A stretch of DNA of 64,000 nucleotides from Diadema setosum (GCF_964275005.1 NC_092699.1:15786149-15850148); one strand, 5' to 3'. Positions 44,746 through 56,143 are shown, counted from the first letter of the stretch. Numbers and translations are program-made. The notes: generated by a model from the letters alone, not told the origin.

Positions 44746-46219
44746 TCCCCTCAAAACTTTCATCCCCATCTAGTGGCCCCAAGGCGGCCCCCAAAAACAA
44801 AAAGCGATAGCAATGTGGGCCAAAAAAGTGTTTTGCCTGTCTTTACTGCAGGACCATAACACCTTAACTCCTTGACCGAATCAACTCTTAAGCCCATCCA
44901 TGGATTTTTAGTGCAGTTACTACTTCAAAGCTTTCATTCCTCATAGAAAGTTTGGTCCCTACATACAGAGTTTCCAAGGGTAACATGTTGTTTGGTAATT
45001 AGACCCAACCCATGACCTGCTGATAGATTTGATGCCGGGAAATGTTACCACGGCCTTCAGTGAATCTTTAACCAACCAGGCGCGAGGATCTTAGCTCAGC
45101 TGTAGCCTTGGCACATGTAACTGTTAAAAGATGTAAATGTTATGGTGATTGAACATTCTTACCGAAATAGAGCCCATTTCAATGATAACACAATATTTTA
45201 TGTGATCTCCATGTACATTAAATTTCAGAATGACATGAGCAGTATCTAGAATTCCGAGTTTGTGTGAGATGTTGACTTGTGAATGAGTGTGACTGAATGA
45301 ATGAGGTCAGTTGACATAATGATAAGAGTTTAGTAGTTGGTGCTATAATGCAAACTTATGGTATGAGTATATTGGAAGCATATTATTTTATGTCACATAA
45401 ATTTGTTTCATCCCACTATTCATGCTTCTTAGGTATCTTTTATGTTTGAACAACTGATTACTCATGTTTTCTTCTAATTTTTCTGTTTGAAGTGTACATT
45501 GTTGAAATGTGCATATATACCAGAACATGTGGTTCTATCCTTTGTAATGTCTGTATTAGAGTTTTGCCTTAGATTGGAAGTATGCCTACATAGAAACATG
45601 CAGAGTAGAATAAGATGAAACCTCTGCACACATGATAAATTATATTGTGAAAAGTGGTCTTTTGTCTAAAATATGTATAATACAACTGGTACCATGACAT
45701 TTTACCTGTCATGAGTAATCTTTCATGACAGATGACACAGTCATGTATACCTGTGTACTGCATTTGTATGCCAAAGGCTGTATGCCTAGCAATACACATG
45801 AAGTTGAAAACAAACAAACAAACATGTAATGACTCATTTAGACTGTTAAACAGTTAAAAAAAAAAAAAAAAAAAAAAAAACTTGCCCGGACAATCAGAAG
45901 GCTTGCCTAATACCTGATGTAAGGCCAAGTTTCAACAGAGCCTTTCAAGCTAGAGATACTGCGACAATGCCTAGACAATCTCTTTTCACCCTAGAAGCTC
46001 CACACAAAAAAATGTTGATTGGACACTGTTGTGGTAACTCTTCCCAAATATTCTCTGGGGATAACATTCTGCCGATCAATACGCTCAACATGCATGTGCA
46101 GTATTCCAGACAGAATGACGCGCAGAGAGCCCAGATCATGTGCATGGAGTGTAACTACTAATCTACGCAGTCAGGAACGCACTGACACACACACACACAC
46201 ACACACAGTCACTTTTTGT
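44746..46219. other. Non-coding stretch
   Basis: AT-rich with a poly(A) run (45857-45880) and a CA tract (46183-46206). Several short open frames are unconvincing. No gene seen. Confidence 0.4.
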
Positions 46220-47130
46220 CCCCGCCGAACGAGTTCGAGCAGGAGACTATGAAACGGGCTCCGTACGTGTGTGTGTCTGTGTGTCCGTCCGTCCGTCCGT
46301 CTATACGTCCGTGTGTGATCAAAATGTTCAAAATGCTACTCCTTCCCCATTTCTAACCTGATTTTGATTCTGTTTGCTTTATATGATAACACTACATGGG
46401 AGCTTTGAAACTTCTACACAGAATTTCAGTTGTGACCTTTGACCTTGACCTTTGACCTATATTGTACATTTTGCTTCAAAATGCTACTCCTTCGCCATTT
46501 CTAACCCGATTTTGATTCCGTTTGCTTTATATGATGGCACTAGGTGAGGGCTTCAAAACTTGTACACAGAATTTTGACCTTTGACTTCTTTGACCTTTGA
46601 CCTTGATTTTTGACCTGTATTGTACATTTTGCTACAAAATGCTACTCCTTCGTCATTTGTAACCCGATTTCAATTCCGTTTGCTTTAAGTGATGGCACTA
46701 GGTGAGGGCTTCAAAACTTCTACACAGAATTTTGACCTTTGACTTCTTTGACCTCTGACCTTGATTTTTGACCTGTATTGTACATTTTGCTATCAAATGC
46801 TACTCCTTCGCCATTTCTAACCCAATTTCGATTCCATTTGCTTTATGTGATGGCACTAGGTGAGGGCTTCAAAACTTCTACACAGAATTTTGACCTTTGA
46901 CTTCTTTGACCTTTGACCTTGATTTTCTATCTATATTGTACATTGCCTACAAAATGCTACTCCTTCGCTATTTCTAACCCGATTTCGATTCCGTTTGCTT
47001 TATGTGATGGCACTAGGTGAGGGTTTCAAAACTTCTACATAGAATTTTGACCTTTGACTTCTTTGACCTTTGACCTTGATCTTTTTACCTATATTGTACA
47101 TTTTGTTACTAAATGCTACTTCCGGCGGGG
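46220..47130. mobile_element. Element with CCCCGCCG ends carrying five 158-bp tandem units
   Basis: CCCCGCCG (46220-46227) and its complement CGGCGGGG (47123-47130) bound a 911-bp block. After the left end come TG repeats and a GTCC tract. The motif GCTACT recurs at 46335, 46483, 46641, 46799, 46956 and 47115, giving units of about 158 bp (the first about 148). Each unit contains TGACCTTTGAC-type sequence. No coding capacity. Confidence 0.75.
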
Positions 47131-47749
47131 ATATATATTACGCACCGCGTAATTTCTACTTTTCCTTGTTTGTTTTTCAGTAATCTTCAAATTATTTGAT
47201 TTCTGTAATTTTACATAACAAAAACATTCATCTTGAATGTATAAACACCACATGCAATCAGCAATATTTTGACCAAAAAAAAGAGACAAAAATAAGAAAC
47301 AATTGGTGCGTGACCCGAAATACACGTACATACAACTTACATTCAAACACAGAGACTTACACATTGGTGCCAAAACAAGAACATCAAAAAGGATACCCTC
47401 CCTACTTGTCCTCTTACCCCCCCCCCCCACCCATGCAGTACAATCTCTGCACTTCAAGAAAGTATTTTTTTAATCAAACTCCCTCCATATTCATATCTTG
47501 TTATGATATACATCATCATAAAGCATTGGCATTGCCCATAAGAGAAAGCAGCAGAAAAAAAAAAAAAACAGAGAAAGAGAGAGAGAGAAAAAAAAATGTG
47601 TTACCATGGTAACAGCAAGCTTCAAAGAGAAGTACAGCAGTTGGAGCTCCATGAAACTAACAGACCTCAGTCGCACTCCAAAGACCAGATAAACAACATT
47701 TACTAGTTATTTATTCAGTCATATTAATTAATTAACATATTACCTCTTC
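47131..47749. other. Non-coding stretch
   Basis: AT-rich with poly(C) (47419-47428) and an A/GA-rich tract (47554-47597). No gene seen. Confidence 0.4.
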
Positions 47750-48430
47750 CTTTAATGGAAAACTAAATTTACTCTCTTAATTGCCATTTTTTCCCCCTCT
47801 TCAATACTTTCCCTGATTCTCTTCTGAATTATGTTAAATGATGGTAAAAACCTCTACTTCTTCAGTTAAAAATGATATATCTTGGCAAGATAATCCAAGA
47901 ATTAACAAACTTAATTCTCACTGAGCTATAGACCTGGCAGTCCACAAAAATGTCTGCCCAGTGCATATTTCAACAAGATCATAATATATTATCATTGCTC
48001 TCCATAGACTCTGTATCTTTTACTATCAGACATTGCAAAAATAAATATTCATAAGTTTCTATTTCTTGATTACAATAAAGAACACAAACTGTTTGCTACA
48101 AAACCAAATTTTAAACATCGCTCTTTGGTATAAACCACTACATGTAATAACTTGAATTGAAAATCTCTGTGTTTACTAAGAAGCTTTGTGGATCTTGGTC
48201 TAACAAATTTTAATATTTTCTTGGGTTTTTTTCTTCAGTACACTCAAAATAATTCTGACCATCTTCATTTTCAAATCGTAAAATTTCTGCGAATTGTTAA
48301 TAAAGAAATCATACATTTCCCGTGAATGTACATCACTTGATTGTATTTTATTTTTGACCCCCACACTCTCCTGCCGTTTTATTGTCCAAGGCAAGGAATC
48401 TTTGTTCCCCGGACGCTGTCCGGACGTTGT
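47750..48430 (-). pseudogene. L1/Tx1-like LINE remnant (RT C-terminal region)
   Basis: The minus strand shows degenerate coding. One frame gives IKRQESVGVKNKIQSSDVHS and FFINNSQKFYDLKM. A shifted frame then gives RDFQFKLLHVVVYTKERC and FGFVANSLCSLL, which fits the L1/Tx1 pattern F-Q-F-K-x-L-H-R ... T-N-x-x-L-x-K-x-G ... S-x-L-C-x-x-C. Stops and frameshifts show that it is dead. Clade assignment is inferred from this motif only. Confidence 0.5.
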
Positions 48431-49291
48431 CTGGGTAGGGTGTTTTAAAATACAGTATTCAGACTAACTGCCCAACAACGCAACAACTAATGCATGCAAT
48501 GTGCTTTCCAAATACAAAATAAATTATTGTAATGCACTGAATGAATAAGCCTACAGGTAGGTGCAATGGCTCATTACGCAGGTTCATAAAGGAGAGATAT
48601 CCACAGATTTCAATAACTAGCAAAGTGGCCTGTAAGATCACCTAATTATGTCCGTACCCTTTAGATGACCTCGTTTGCTACAGAGAGCTTGGAGAAAGCA
48701 TTTGAATTTGTTAAGTTATGTTTTAGTGCTTTTGGAGAAATATCCAGAAGTTTAATACATTAACTACCTGCAGTAGACCCTTCAAAGGTCGTAATTTTGT
48801 TATTAGTTATGTTCAGTCGGTGATCCGTAACTTTGAAGACAAGTAACTTTAGGCTCACATCTGTAAATAATGGAATGTCCCTGACAGCTTCACAAAATCG
48901 TAAATAAAGGAAAAAAAAAAATCAAAAAATCAGAAATGCAGTTTGGTCCAAAAAACAACAACGACAACAACAACAAAACTGAATAGCCTCTACAAACTGC
49001 TTTCAGGTTGGAAGATGAAAGCTTTTCTTATGGATAGAAGGGACTATATTTGATTGGGTGCCATGTACAGAAAATATGTGATTTTTTAAGTAAAAAAAAA
49101 CTCGTAGTCTGGCTTTGCGAACCCTTGGACAGAGTTTGAGCTGAAGAACCCCCCTTGGAAATTTGATGGATGAAAGGGTATATCTCACTTTTTCAGGTTA
49201 GTGAAGATGAAACACCTCATTTCTCCCAACTATTTTACATAATTTTTTGAATTTTGAATAACTTTAACACACGTCACTATGGGGAAATATA

Positions 49292-49304
49292 TATGTGTAT
49301 ATAT

Positions 49305-49348
<44 letters not shown>

Positions 49349-49421
49349 CATATATATATATGTATATATATATATATACATATAATATATACAATGTACG
49401 GTATTATGTAAATGCATAAAC

Positions 49422-49460
<39 letters not shown>
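49292..49460 (+). repeat. (TA)n and (TG)n microsatellites
   Basis: An imperfect TA-rich tract (about 49288-49392) is followed by (TG)n (49424-49461). Confidence 0.9.
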
Positions 49461-49464
<4 letters not shown>

Positions 49465-49478
49465 TTCCTGTATATATA

Positions 49479-49904
49479 CTGTATGTCAAAAAAGAAAATG
49501 AAACGGGACCCTCCGCAACAATATTTTTGAAGTAGTGAGTCAGTCCAAAAACAATGTCAGGGTATGAAAATATAAATTATTACCAACAGTCTCTTACAGA
49601 AAACCCCAAGCGATATGCTTTAGTGGTCGAAGAGAAATTAAGATTTTTGTAGAGCATGTCAGTAATCCCTTAGCGCCAAGTTCTGTCCTTTGTGTTCACA
49701 TGTAGATATGCAGTTCCAAGAGCATCCAAACTTGTGCTAAACTTGGAAGAAACAGATCCATGACATGCTTTACAATAATCCATATTTCTCTGACCACTTA
49801 ACCAAACTGAATGGGGTTTTCTGCGAAACGTAGCAAAGATGTATTTTACCTGAAATGGCGTTCTGAAAGTTAATCATATTAGAAGTTATCAATGCGAAAA
49901 TCAG

Positions 49905-49908
<4 letters not shown>
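49479..49908 (-). mobile_element. TA-target MITE (CAGTATGTCC ends), copy 2
   Basis: Begins CTGTATGTC after TA and aligns in reverse with 39680-40165. Its other end has been lost in the (TA)n tract starting at 49908. Confidence 0.6.

Positions 49909-49961
<53 letters not shown>
49908..49961 (+). repeat. (TA)n microsatellite
   Basis: About 27 TA units at the truncated end of a TA-target MITE. Confidence 0.9.
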
Positions 49962-49964
<3 letters not shown>

Positions 49965-49982
49965 AAAATAAGGAAGGAAAAA

Positions 49983-50165
49983 CTGACCAGAAATAATTGT
50001 AATAATAAATAGCGAAAACTTTGAGCAAAGAAAATGGGTTTTCATCGGGATTCGAACCCGAGACCTCCGGATTACTAGACCGGTGCTCTACCGACTGAGC
50101 TATTGAAAGCCCTAGATCGGTGTCCGTCCCAAACCCTTAACTTTCTTTGCTCGTGTGGTCAGAAG
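49983..50165. mobile_element. Inverted-repeat element enclosing a tRNA-like sequence
   Basis: CTGACCAGA, GAGCAAAGAAA and GGGTTT on the left recur as complements in the same nested order on the right (AAACCC, TTTCTTTGCTC, TGGTCAGAAG). The tRNA-like sequence lies in the centre, so transcript or single strand could fold into a long stem around it. Confidence 0.6.
50037..50111 (-). tRNA. tRNA-like sequence, anticodon AGT (Thr-like), probably a pseudogene or SINE head
   Basis: The minus strand carries a perfect A box (TAGCTCAGTCGG) and B box (GGTTCGAATCC), a D stem GCTC/GAGC, a T stem TCGGG/CCCGA and an anticodon stem CCGG/CCGG around loop CTAGTAA, giving anticodon AGT. Defects are a T-T pair at the base of the anticodon loop, a C-A mismatch in the acceptor stem and one extra base between the acceptor and D stems. 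A TTTT tract follows the 3' side. Pol III transcription is plausible; decoding function is doubtful. Confidence 0.5.
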
Positions 50166-50199
50166 CTATAGTGTGTATATGTGTGCCACACACACACAC

Positions 50200-50283
50200 A
50201 CGTTATATATTATATATATATATATTGGGAGGTGGGACATTGTATATCATATTCATATAATATAATATATATACATGTGTATA

Positions 50284-50324
<41 letters not shown>

Positions 50325-50342
50325 TGTGTGTGTGTGTTGTGT
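50200..50342 (+). repeat. (TA)n and (TG)n microsatellites
   Basis: TA tracts (50203-50226, 50286-50321) followed by (TG)n (50322-50337). Confidence 0.9.
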
Positions 50343-50427
50343 GTTTTTTTTGTCTCCGCATTATGATGATTAGTCAATTCAACAATGACTGGCACGCTCC
50401 GAAAAAAAAAAATACCACAAAGCTTAA

Positions 50428-50988
50428 GGACAAGTTCACATTCGTATGCATGTGAATTGAGAGAATGCAGTATTATTATTAAAACACATCATTGAAAGTT
50501 TGAGGAAAATTGGACAATCTGTTCAAAAGTTATGAATATTTGAAATTGCAGTACGGCCATCGCTGGATGAGAAGACGACTACAGCTTGCGATGTCACATG
50601 TGTAGAACATAAAAGAAACTTTAAAATATTTTCTCTTTTCTTTCAAAAGAAAAGAGCACTTGACTTGCTTCTTTCAGAAGGCTGGGAGATGATAGTTATT
50701 ACCCATAACATGCGTCAGTGGCAAGTTGAGGGAATGTTTACTTTTTTTTCTTTAAAAAGAAATCAAGTTTTCTTAAATTCTCTGTATATTTTCGTTTTAT
50801 TTTTCTACGCATGTGACGTCATAACCTGTGGTAGTCTTTAATTCAGCAGTGATATTGCATAAACTTTAAAAATTCACAACTTTAGAACGGATTGCTCGAT
50901 TTTTCTCAAACTTTCACTGATGTTTTCTACTCGTGTTACTGCAATCACTCAATCCACATGTAGACCTATATGAAGATGAACTTGTCCT
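50428..50988. mobile_element. MITE with TTAA target duplication, family 3, copy 2
   Basis: 561 bp between TTAA at 50424-50427 and 50989-50992. Its ends GGACAAGTTCACATTC and the inverse of AGGACAAGTTCATCTTC match the copies at 35332 and 61225. Confidence 0.85.
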
Positions 50989-51517
50989 TTAAATCAGTGC
51001 GGGATAGCGACGTGTGATCATGGTGCTCCTTGTTGTGACCAAATGTGATATCATTTGTGTTAGTGATAATAAAAAAGAGACAACAGGAGTTATCGACCTC
51101 TATGGGCTAGAGTTGCTATCCAAGGTCAATGGTATTTGTGCGACGGTGTTTGTGCGAAGCAGTAGGAGACATCGGTTGTCATCTCTCCTAAGAACAAAGG
51201 GTGAAATCGACGTAAATCAATCAATTCTTGTAAAATGTTGCTGGTAAAAGGTAACGACAGAACAAGAGAAAAACAGCAGAGTCTCCGCCCCATCACTTCT
51301 CTTCTATTCTCGCTCGTGCTGGTGTGGTGTCACATTTCGTGAGAAGAAACTATGCTATTACGCAAGCGTGGAATCAAATTGTTTTTCACAAGAAGATGGC
51401 ATGGCTCATTCCAAGATGTCTTACCCAAAAAAGTCCGTCTCACATGCCAGATGTAGGCCTTACAAACGAATTACCGAACAAAAGTCCAGTTCACCAACAT
51501 GATTTTACAGAGCGTAT

Positions 51518-51830
51518 CAGCTATGGAGAGCGCAATGTTGGTTGTTAGGAAAGGGGAACTCTTCCTCTTTCCAATGATACCTAATTATGTTGACAAACGC
51601 CATGCATGACTGTGCACATGAATTGCGCTTTTTCCGTTTGCGTGTTATTGTGAAGGAACAATGCATGCATGTCTTAATGCATGGATGAGATCTGTCAATG
51701 AAAAGTGGCCAAATCATATTAGACCAGCCTGCACGACTGCAGGTTCGTGTTTAGGGTTTCTTCTAACCTTTTATGCTTCATGAACTTCAACATGGCCATG
51801 ATCTCGATAACCTGGTCCTTCACCCATAAA
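51518..51830 (+). repeat. Left arm of a split palindromic element
   Basis: The part 51518-51672 is complementary to 55966-56143 and the part 51680-51830 to 52190-52352. The arms together define one fold-back element whose right arm has been split by a large insertion. Confidence 0.7.
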
Positions 51831-51859
51831 TGCTTCACCATTATCCATTTTTCTGATCC

Positions 51860-52105
51860 ATTTTTTTTTTTTCATATTCAAGACATGGTTTGTAGCTGCC
51901 AGCTATGTGGTTTTTTTTAATTCATGTTCCATATTCCACATTTCATACAAGTTTTGTATTCCATTTGATCTTGAAAAAGAAATGTTTTCTTTTAACAGAA
52001 AGGTCAGTTTGAAACAAAAATTGCACAAATGTATAAGGACGTATAATTGACGTGTGATATGAGGAACCCACTAAAAAGCAAAGCTTGTAGGATGTGGGTT
52101 CCAAA
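51860..52105 (-). mobile_element. LINE 3' tail with hairpin motif, copy 3
   Basis: Minus strand: hairpin GGAACCCAC/GTGGGTTCC (52063-52102) around AAGCTTTGCTTTTTA, an AT-rich UTR, then an A-rich tail near 51910. It lies at the centre of the palindrome. Confidence 0.5.
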
Positions 52106-52189
52106 AATATAATATAGGCTTTTAGTACAGTATATCAATGTCAAAAGTGTTGAATATGAACAGAGAAAATGGACTGTGTGGGTTGCCTT

Positions 52190-52352
52190 TAATTGGACTG
52201 AGCAAGTTTTCGGACAGATGGCCATGTTCAAGGTTATGATCCATAAAATGTTAGGAGACACCCTAAACACAAGCCCTAAACACAAACCTGCATTTGTAAA
52301 GGCTGGCCTATTTGGCCACTTACATTGACAGAATGAATCCCATCCATGCAGT
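52190..52352 (-). repeat. Inner part of the right arm of the split palindrome
   Basis: Reverse-complements 51680-51830 (blocks GTGGCCAAAT, TGCAGGTT, GTGTTTAGGG, AACATGGCCAT). It ends where the CCCAGC element begins. Confidence 0.65.
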
Positions 52353-52630
52353 GACCCAGCAAAACACATAACGTTTTCAGAACGTTTCCTAAACACTTTT
52401 TGAGGTTCCGTACGTCTTCAGATAAAATGGACGTTTTAAAAACGTATATATAACGTCAAAGTTGCGAATTAGAATTTACCGCAAAGCACAGGGGTTTTTT
52501 TTTGAAAACGTTTTAAAAACATCAATGAACGTTATAAAACGTTTTTATTACGTTTGCTACGTCGACTTCGTCTTTAATGAATGTTTAAAAAACGTTTTTA
52601 TCTGGTCCGCTACGTCTTCGTCATTGGTTT

Positions 52631-52905
52631 CTTTTTTTTTTTCAATTCAATTAAAAGTTTATCTCATTTTTCGACAAAACATATGCTTCACTTTCTTTGA
52701 GAAACAGAGAATAAGGTAAATCGAACATAGTGAAATGAAAAGACTGTACAACAAGGACCTATAATACATTGTATAGTAAAAGAGAAACAGAAGTGATCGA
52801 AGTGAAGTACATGCCGTTGCTTAAAGTGCGAAAAATGGAGGGACCCACCAAAAAGACAGAGCTTGTAGTATGTGGGCCCCTCTGGAAAAGAACATCGATG
52901 GAAAG
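52631..52905 (-). mobile_element. LINE 3' tail with hairpin motif, copy 4
   Basis: Minus strand: the hairpin (52838-52882, GGACCCACC/TGTGGGCCCC arms on the plus strand), about 200 bp of AT-rich UTR, then AATTGAATTG plus poly(A) at 52631-52643. Confidence 0.55.
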
Positions 52906-52957
52906 ATAAATTGAAGCATCGTAAATACAAACTAGAAATGTCGCTAAGGCGACTGTA

Positions 52958-54127
52958 TATGCCTCCGCCATAATGAATGGTTCTCCTAATAGGTCTATAG
53001 TACAATGCTTGACAATGTGTGATGACAGTTTCACATAACTGGCAAAATATTAAAATGACAGGTTTGACACAAATGTGCTGAACGTTCACTTTCCTTGAAC
53101 TAGGTTTACTTCCAGGATGACTGACTAAATTGTCAGAATGTTGGTATTTGAGGATTTGAGGATTTTTACTTGACTTCTGACCCTTTTATAAGTTTATGCA
53201 CTGAGTAATTTACAAGATATGGAGAAAAAGTGTAATTTCAGTATGGTAAAATATTTGTATTTAAATGTGGCCTTTGACCCTCGACCTCTGACCTTAAAGT
53301 TCCAAAGAGAATACTGTTGGGTAGAACATGCATAAATATGTAATAAGTTTCATGATGCTATATGTATTGAGTTATTTTCCAGATATGGAGGAAGAAGGGA
53401 AATTTAGCACTTTCCCTTGACCTTTGACCTTTTGGCAAGAAACTTTCCACAGAATATCTATTGGGTAATACATGTATATATCAAGTTTTAAGAAAAAATC
53501 CTGCAGGCATTGCATAAATATGAAGGAAGTAGTGACATTTTGAGAAGTTGACCTTGACCTTTGACCCCCTGACCTTTGACCCACGACCCCCCAATTTCCT
53601 AGATAAACACTGCCAGTCAGTACATGCATTTTTATAGTATACTATAAAGTTTCACAAAGATACCTTGAACCATTTGCGAGATATGGAGAAAAGCGTACAA
53701 TTTCAACTTTTCGACTTGATCTTTGACCCTTGACCTTTAACCTCATGACCCGAAACTCTCTCTGGAGAATCTTTATTTGGTATTACATGTATACACTAAG
53801 TTTCAAGAAAATACTTTCAGGCATTGCATGGATATGGGGAAATAGTGAAATTTTGAGCATGCATGTGACCTCGACCTTTTGACCTTTGACCTTGAGCATG
53901 TGGATCCAAAGGTTGATAGGCACAACTTCACCCCCTCATACATTATGCCTGCCAAGTTTCATAAGGATACCTCACACGGTTTATTAGTTATACTGTCCTC
54001 AAAATTGATTACGGACGGACGGACGGACGGAAGGACGGACGGACGGACGGACGGACAGACGGAAGGACGGAAGGACGGACAACCCGAAAACATAATGCCT
54101 CCAGCGCCACTTCGTGGCGGAGGCATA
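52958..54127. mobile_element. Element with perfect TATGCCTCCGCCA ends and TGACCTTTGACC units
   Basis: Perfect 13-bp inverted ends (52958-52970, 54115-54127) bound about 1170 bp. Inside are five diverged units of about 165 bp, each with an AGATATGGAG-like block, a GACCTTTGACC block and an AAGTTTCA block. A GGAC tract (54012-54078) follows, and the right end lies in a hairpin (54095-54126, CGCCAC/GTGGCG core). Non-coding. Confidence 0.75.
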
Positions 54128-54877
54128 AAAATAAAGAAGAGGAAGAAGTCTGGAAGCCCACTGAAAATTAAATTAACAGATAAATACACTTTCATAGACG
54201 CGAACAACCATGAAACAGGACTAGACAACAAAACAACTACTGAAGAAAAGGCTGTACAGGACAAAACAGGATGGACAAGACTGACAAACAGAAGACAAAA
54301 TAGCAGACAAGAACGCACAACGGAGACAGCGATCTCCGGCAGAAGCATGCCAAGAGAAACAGAAGATAGTTGTGGGGAAAAAGTAATATTTTAACGCCTG
54401 AAAAAAAGACAAGGAAATAGAGGGACGTATGAACAGGAGTAACATACGGAAATTCAACTAGACGCTTTGGGCAAAATGGCATAGATGACAACAAACATCC
54501 AGAACTAAAATACCATTAATTCTCCGAAGAGGGGAAAAAGTGAGCAGGTCAGTATGTAAGAAAGAAGGCCAAATGGCTAATTCAGTACTGTAGAGTCATA
54601 CGATTGCAATAAAAAAAAGACTTCAATCTCCTCTTGAAAGAATATATGGATGTCATGTCATGATTCAAAGAATTCCAATAATTTGGGCTTACATAAATAA
54701 GTGTGTTTATTGCAAAAATCGTTCTTAAAAGTGGTAAATAATCATTCTTATAAGAGGTAAATCTTTATCGTGAATATTCATACATATTTATGAATATTCA
54801 AATGAGAAAATCTAAAATTTGAAAACTAGATAAAAGACATTGAAATCTGAAGTATTTATGCTGGATTTAAACTTTCT

Positions 54878-55204
54878 GGCCCGAATTCACGAAGGTGGTA
54901 CAAATGAAACCATGGTTTAAACCATGGACAAAAACCATGGAGTGCCAAGTGTCGCATGGAATATTTCGTTACGAAATCAGTCATTTCGTCGATGAAATGA
55001 TTATTTTGTAACAAAATGACAACATTTTGTAACTAAATGAACATTTCGTCCACGAAATGATAATTTTGTTTAACAAAACGGTCATTTTGTCGACGAAATG
55101 ACCAATTTCGTATCGAAATATTCCGTGCAACACTTGGCGCTCCATGGTTTTTGTCCATGGTTTAAACCATGGTTTCATTTGTACCACCTTCGTGAATTCG
55201 GGCC
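54878..55204. mobile_element. Long near-perfect fold-back element (GGCCCGAATTCACG ends)
   Basis: 327 bp. Its left half is almost completely complementary to its right half: GGCCCGAATTCACGAAGGTG and continuing through ACCATGGTTTAAACCATGG, which is itself a palindrome. The centre is filled with small ATTTCGT..ACGAAAT hairpins. TCT stands on both outer sides. Confidence 0.85.
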
Positions 55205-55965
55205 TCTGTGTTTAAAATCGTGCCTACTTTATTGTTCAGTTATTCACAATTTCAAATTGTGCTATGAAGAGGTATTTTCATATGTTAATAGGCCTAATTA
55301 TGTGATTTAACTTCAGTAACCATGTCTTCATGCATTACATTTTTGCCGGTGTATAAAAAAAAAATGTGATACAGATTGATATGCAGTAGGCATAGGTGGT
55401 AGGACACTAGAAACAGGTTAGGATTGGATCAAATAAGAGTAAGATTAGGGTACATAACATCCCAGATTGTGCCTGTATTACAATTTCATAACCATACTTT
55501 TTTTCTTAATGCCCCATGAAAAATAAACATTAGACGTTCTTAAAAGGTTTTCTGGACGTTCTAGACGGATATGAAAGGTTCTCTAAACGTTCTGGAAAGG
55601 GTCATAAGACTTCTAAGACGTTCTTAAAAGTTCTTTGAACATTAAAGACGGTTTTCAAAGCTTTTTCTGGACGTCCGCTGAACGTCCACAGAACGTTTTG
55701 ATTTTTGAATATTCTTAAAAGGTTTCCTGCATGACGTCTATAATGTCCAAAAGGTTTTCTGCAGGTCCCTAAAAAGTCTGAAAGGTTTTGTATAGGATTT
55801 TTAAACGTTTAATAAACATTTTTATAACGTCCATTTGAAACGTTTTAAATACATCGAAAACCTTCCACAAAAAGACGTTCTGAAAACGTTTTGACAAAAC
55901 GTCCAAATAACGAACTTGGATCGTTTCAAGAACGTTCAGAAAACGTCCAAATGTTAGCTGGGGAG

Positions 55966-56143
55966 ACATGCATTGTTACTTCACAGTAACATGCAAACTT
56001 GGAAAAAGAGCAATTTGTCATTGTTGTCTTTAAAATTCATGTCTTCAGTCATACATGACATTGTTTGTCAACATAATGAGGTACCAATGGAAAGAGGAAG
56101 AGTTCGTCTTTCCAAACATTCAACGTTGTGCTCTCCATAGCTG
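55966..56143 (-). repeat. Outer part of the right arm of the split palindrome
   Basis: Reverse-complements 51518-51672 (CAGCTATGGAGAGC, AACTCTTCCTCTTTCCA, TATGTTGACAAAC, AACAATGCATG). It starts directly after the CCCAGC element. Confidence 0.7.

Larger units (their letters stand above)
52356..55963. mobile_element. Composite element with CCCAGC ends and ACGTT-rich arms
   Basis: The left end CCCAGCAAAACACATAACG and the inverse of the right end, CCCCAGCTAACATTTGGACG, define inverted termini. About 270 bp at the left and 430 bp at the right are packed with degenerate AACGTTTT, ACGTCC and ACGTTCT motifs. The middle holds a LINE tail, the GCCTCCGCCA element and a long fold-back. The superfamily is unknown to me, and no transposase is seen. 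Confidence 0.6.

Noticed and set aside
53879..54394. 171-codon open frame with TDGRTDGRTDG repeats
   Set aside because: Runs through the GGAC microsatellite and the end of a non-coding element; repeat artefact.
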